Both the position numbers and the translations under genes were made by a program. Positions 63,241-64,000 of a DNA stretch of 64,000 nucleotides are shown in pieces. The stretch is taken from contig OX387607.1 of assembly GCA_947568835.1 (NCBI GenBank), positions 17,882,277-17,946,276 of the forward strand, written 5' to 3'. The DNA comes from Protonemura montana. Lineage: Eukaryota; Arthropoda; Insecta; Plecoptera; Nemouridae. Every line of letters begins with the position of its first letter. Positions within the stretch are counted from its first letter, which is position 1. A model generated the notes under the pieces. That model was not told where the DNA came from and searched no databases. It saw only the letters and a list, made by a program, of their open reading frames with translations.

Positions 63241-63368
63241 AACAAAAGAATACCTAAAATGTCCATGATTATAAATGTCTTTTAGTTTAGTTCATGGGTG
63301 AACTAGTTCGGAATTATGTTAACAGGTATGCCGCTTTGAAGTTAAGGTTAAAGTTAACAAATCGGAAA

Positions 63369-63989
63369 TCAAATCAAAACAAAATTGGCAGTTGAACAAG
63401 TTAAAGGAAAGTTGCAAAAGGTAAATTTAAAACATGGAACGAGTTGAAGGGATTTTATTTCTATGATCCGCCAAGGACCATGCCATTTTGGATTCAACCC
63501 CTTGGCTGTGCCAATTTTGCCTGCCAAGTTATTTACATAGACTACGTCTCCTACATGGAAGTTGGGGTCTTTTGTTTTCTTATCGAATGTTTTCTTTCGC
63601 GCGTCAAATGATTTCTTTAAATTTTCGGACACATGTTCATACGTTTGTCGCAATCTTTCTAACGCTTCGCGAGGGTAGTTTTCATTGATGTTATATAGAG
63701 GCCTGGTAGGTCGAATGTAATTATCGAAGGGTAGTCTAATGTCACGTAAATGTTCTATGAAAAAGGGCGTGTCTCCTGTGCTTAAGTGAACTGTGCTATT
63801 GTACGCTATTTGTACAAAAGGTAGGAATTTTGGCCATTCTCTGTGATCTTGGTTTACGTAATGTGAAAGCATGGTCTTGATGACGCGATGGGCCCGTTCC
63901 AATCCGCCATTCGTTTCCGGTCTGTACGCTGTGCTACACACGTGATCTATTCTTAATTCTTTGCATAATTCTGTCATTAATCGAGACAT
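63369..63989 (-). CDS. Gypsy-type integrase, C-terminal part, continues beyond window
   Basis: The frame has been open since before the window edge: H-V-C-S-T-A-Y-R-P-E-T-N-G-G (integrase core, Glu region), then F-V-Q-I-A-Y-N-S-T-V-H-L-S-T-G and T-P-F-F-I, a helical linker, and the C-terminal H-V-G-D-V-V-Y-V-N-N and K-W-H-G-P-W-R-I-I-E-I, a typical GPY/F-type domain. It integrates the element's DNA. Unlike the copy at 59150-59690 it is undamaged in the visible part. The env-like gene lies next on the same strand. Confidence 0.88.
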   Translation of the reverse strand: MSRLMTELCKELRIDHVCSTAYRPETNGGLERAHRVIKTMLSHYVNQDHREWPKFLPFVQIAYNSTVHLSTGDTPFFIEHLRDIRLPFDNYIRPTRPLYNINENYPREALERLRQTYEHVSENLKKSFDARKKTFDKKTKDPNFHVGDVVYVNNLAGKIGTAKGLNPKWHGPWRIIEIKSLQLVPCFKFTFCNFPLTCSTANFVLI

Positions 63990-64000
63990 GAAGTTGCTTC

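Noticed and set aside
1..64000. CRISPR array, operon or prokaryotic contig
   Set aside because: Introns, LINEs, hAT and MULE elements and the absence of tightly packed genes show eukaryotic nuclear DNA. The repeats present have no spacer structure.

Overview
The window is nuclear DNA of an animal, most likely an arthropod. Reading frames are split by GT-AG introns, and there is no bacterial gene organisation. The evidence for an arthropod is the metazoan transposon families (CR1/Jockey-type LINEs, FLYWCH/MULE transposases, hAT, a P-element/THAP9-like piece, Gypsy), MADF and zeste-type Myb/SANT genes, a chuvirus-like glycoprotein of the kind found integrated in arthropod genomes, and SINEs whose heads copy animal 5S rRNA. 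I cannot name the species. No ordinary single-copy host gene is complete in the window. Almost everything recognisable is mobile, viral or duplicated.

Layout. 0-6.5 kb: LINE 3' ends, an inverted pair of tRNA-type SINEs, a foldback element and a decayed LINE with endonuclease and reverse-transcriptase remnants. 6.5-17 kb: mostly non-coding, with 5S rRNA-derived SINEs, one of them with a 13-bp target-site duplication, and a tandem array of a 91-bp 5S-derived unit. 17.3-49.3 kb: two colinear sets of segments (A, B, C, D and A', B', C', D') offset by about 16-18 kb, which look like an old tandem duplication, or uncollapsed haplotypes, later modified. Each set carries LINE fragments, a MADF-domain gene, MULE transposase genes, a MULE transposase spliced in frame to an IAP-type RING finger, and a YqaJ-type nuclease gene with a substituted catalytic Glu. 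A complete 3052-bp hAT transposon with 8-bp target-site duplications sits only in the second set (35867-38918). 49-59 kb: more MULE/FLYWCH pieces, a P-element-like fragment, a third partial copy of segment D, and a GC-rich open frame that resembles a negative-strand RNA virus nucleoprotein, lying inside a MULE intron. 59-64 kb: minus-strand Gypsy-type elements, with integrase followed by a chuvirus-like envelope glycoprotein, a 353-bp LTR, and a rearranged pol in which an intronless antisense fragment of a C19orf47-like host gene has been inserted.

How the parts relate. MULE genes are repeatedly split into the same exons (first DDE Asp / second DDE Asp / NN..E..H / C-terminal exon), and the intron after exon 2 starts with GC rather than GT in all five copies. 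The two best MULE-RING copies keep the DDE motifs and an open frame of about 381 codons. The RING Cys/His set is damaged differently in different copies, which suggests a once-functional transposase-ubiquitin ligase fusion now in decay. Exon boundaries, frames and homologies here were read by eye, and no database search was possible.
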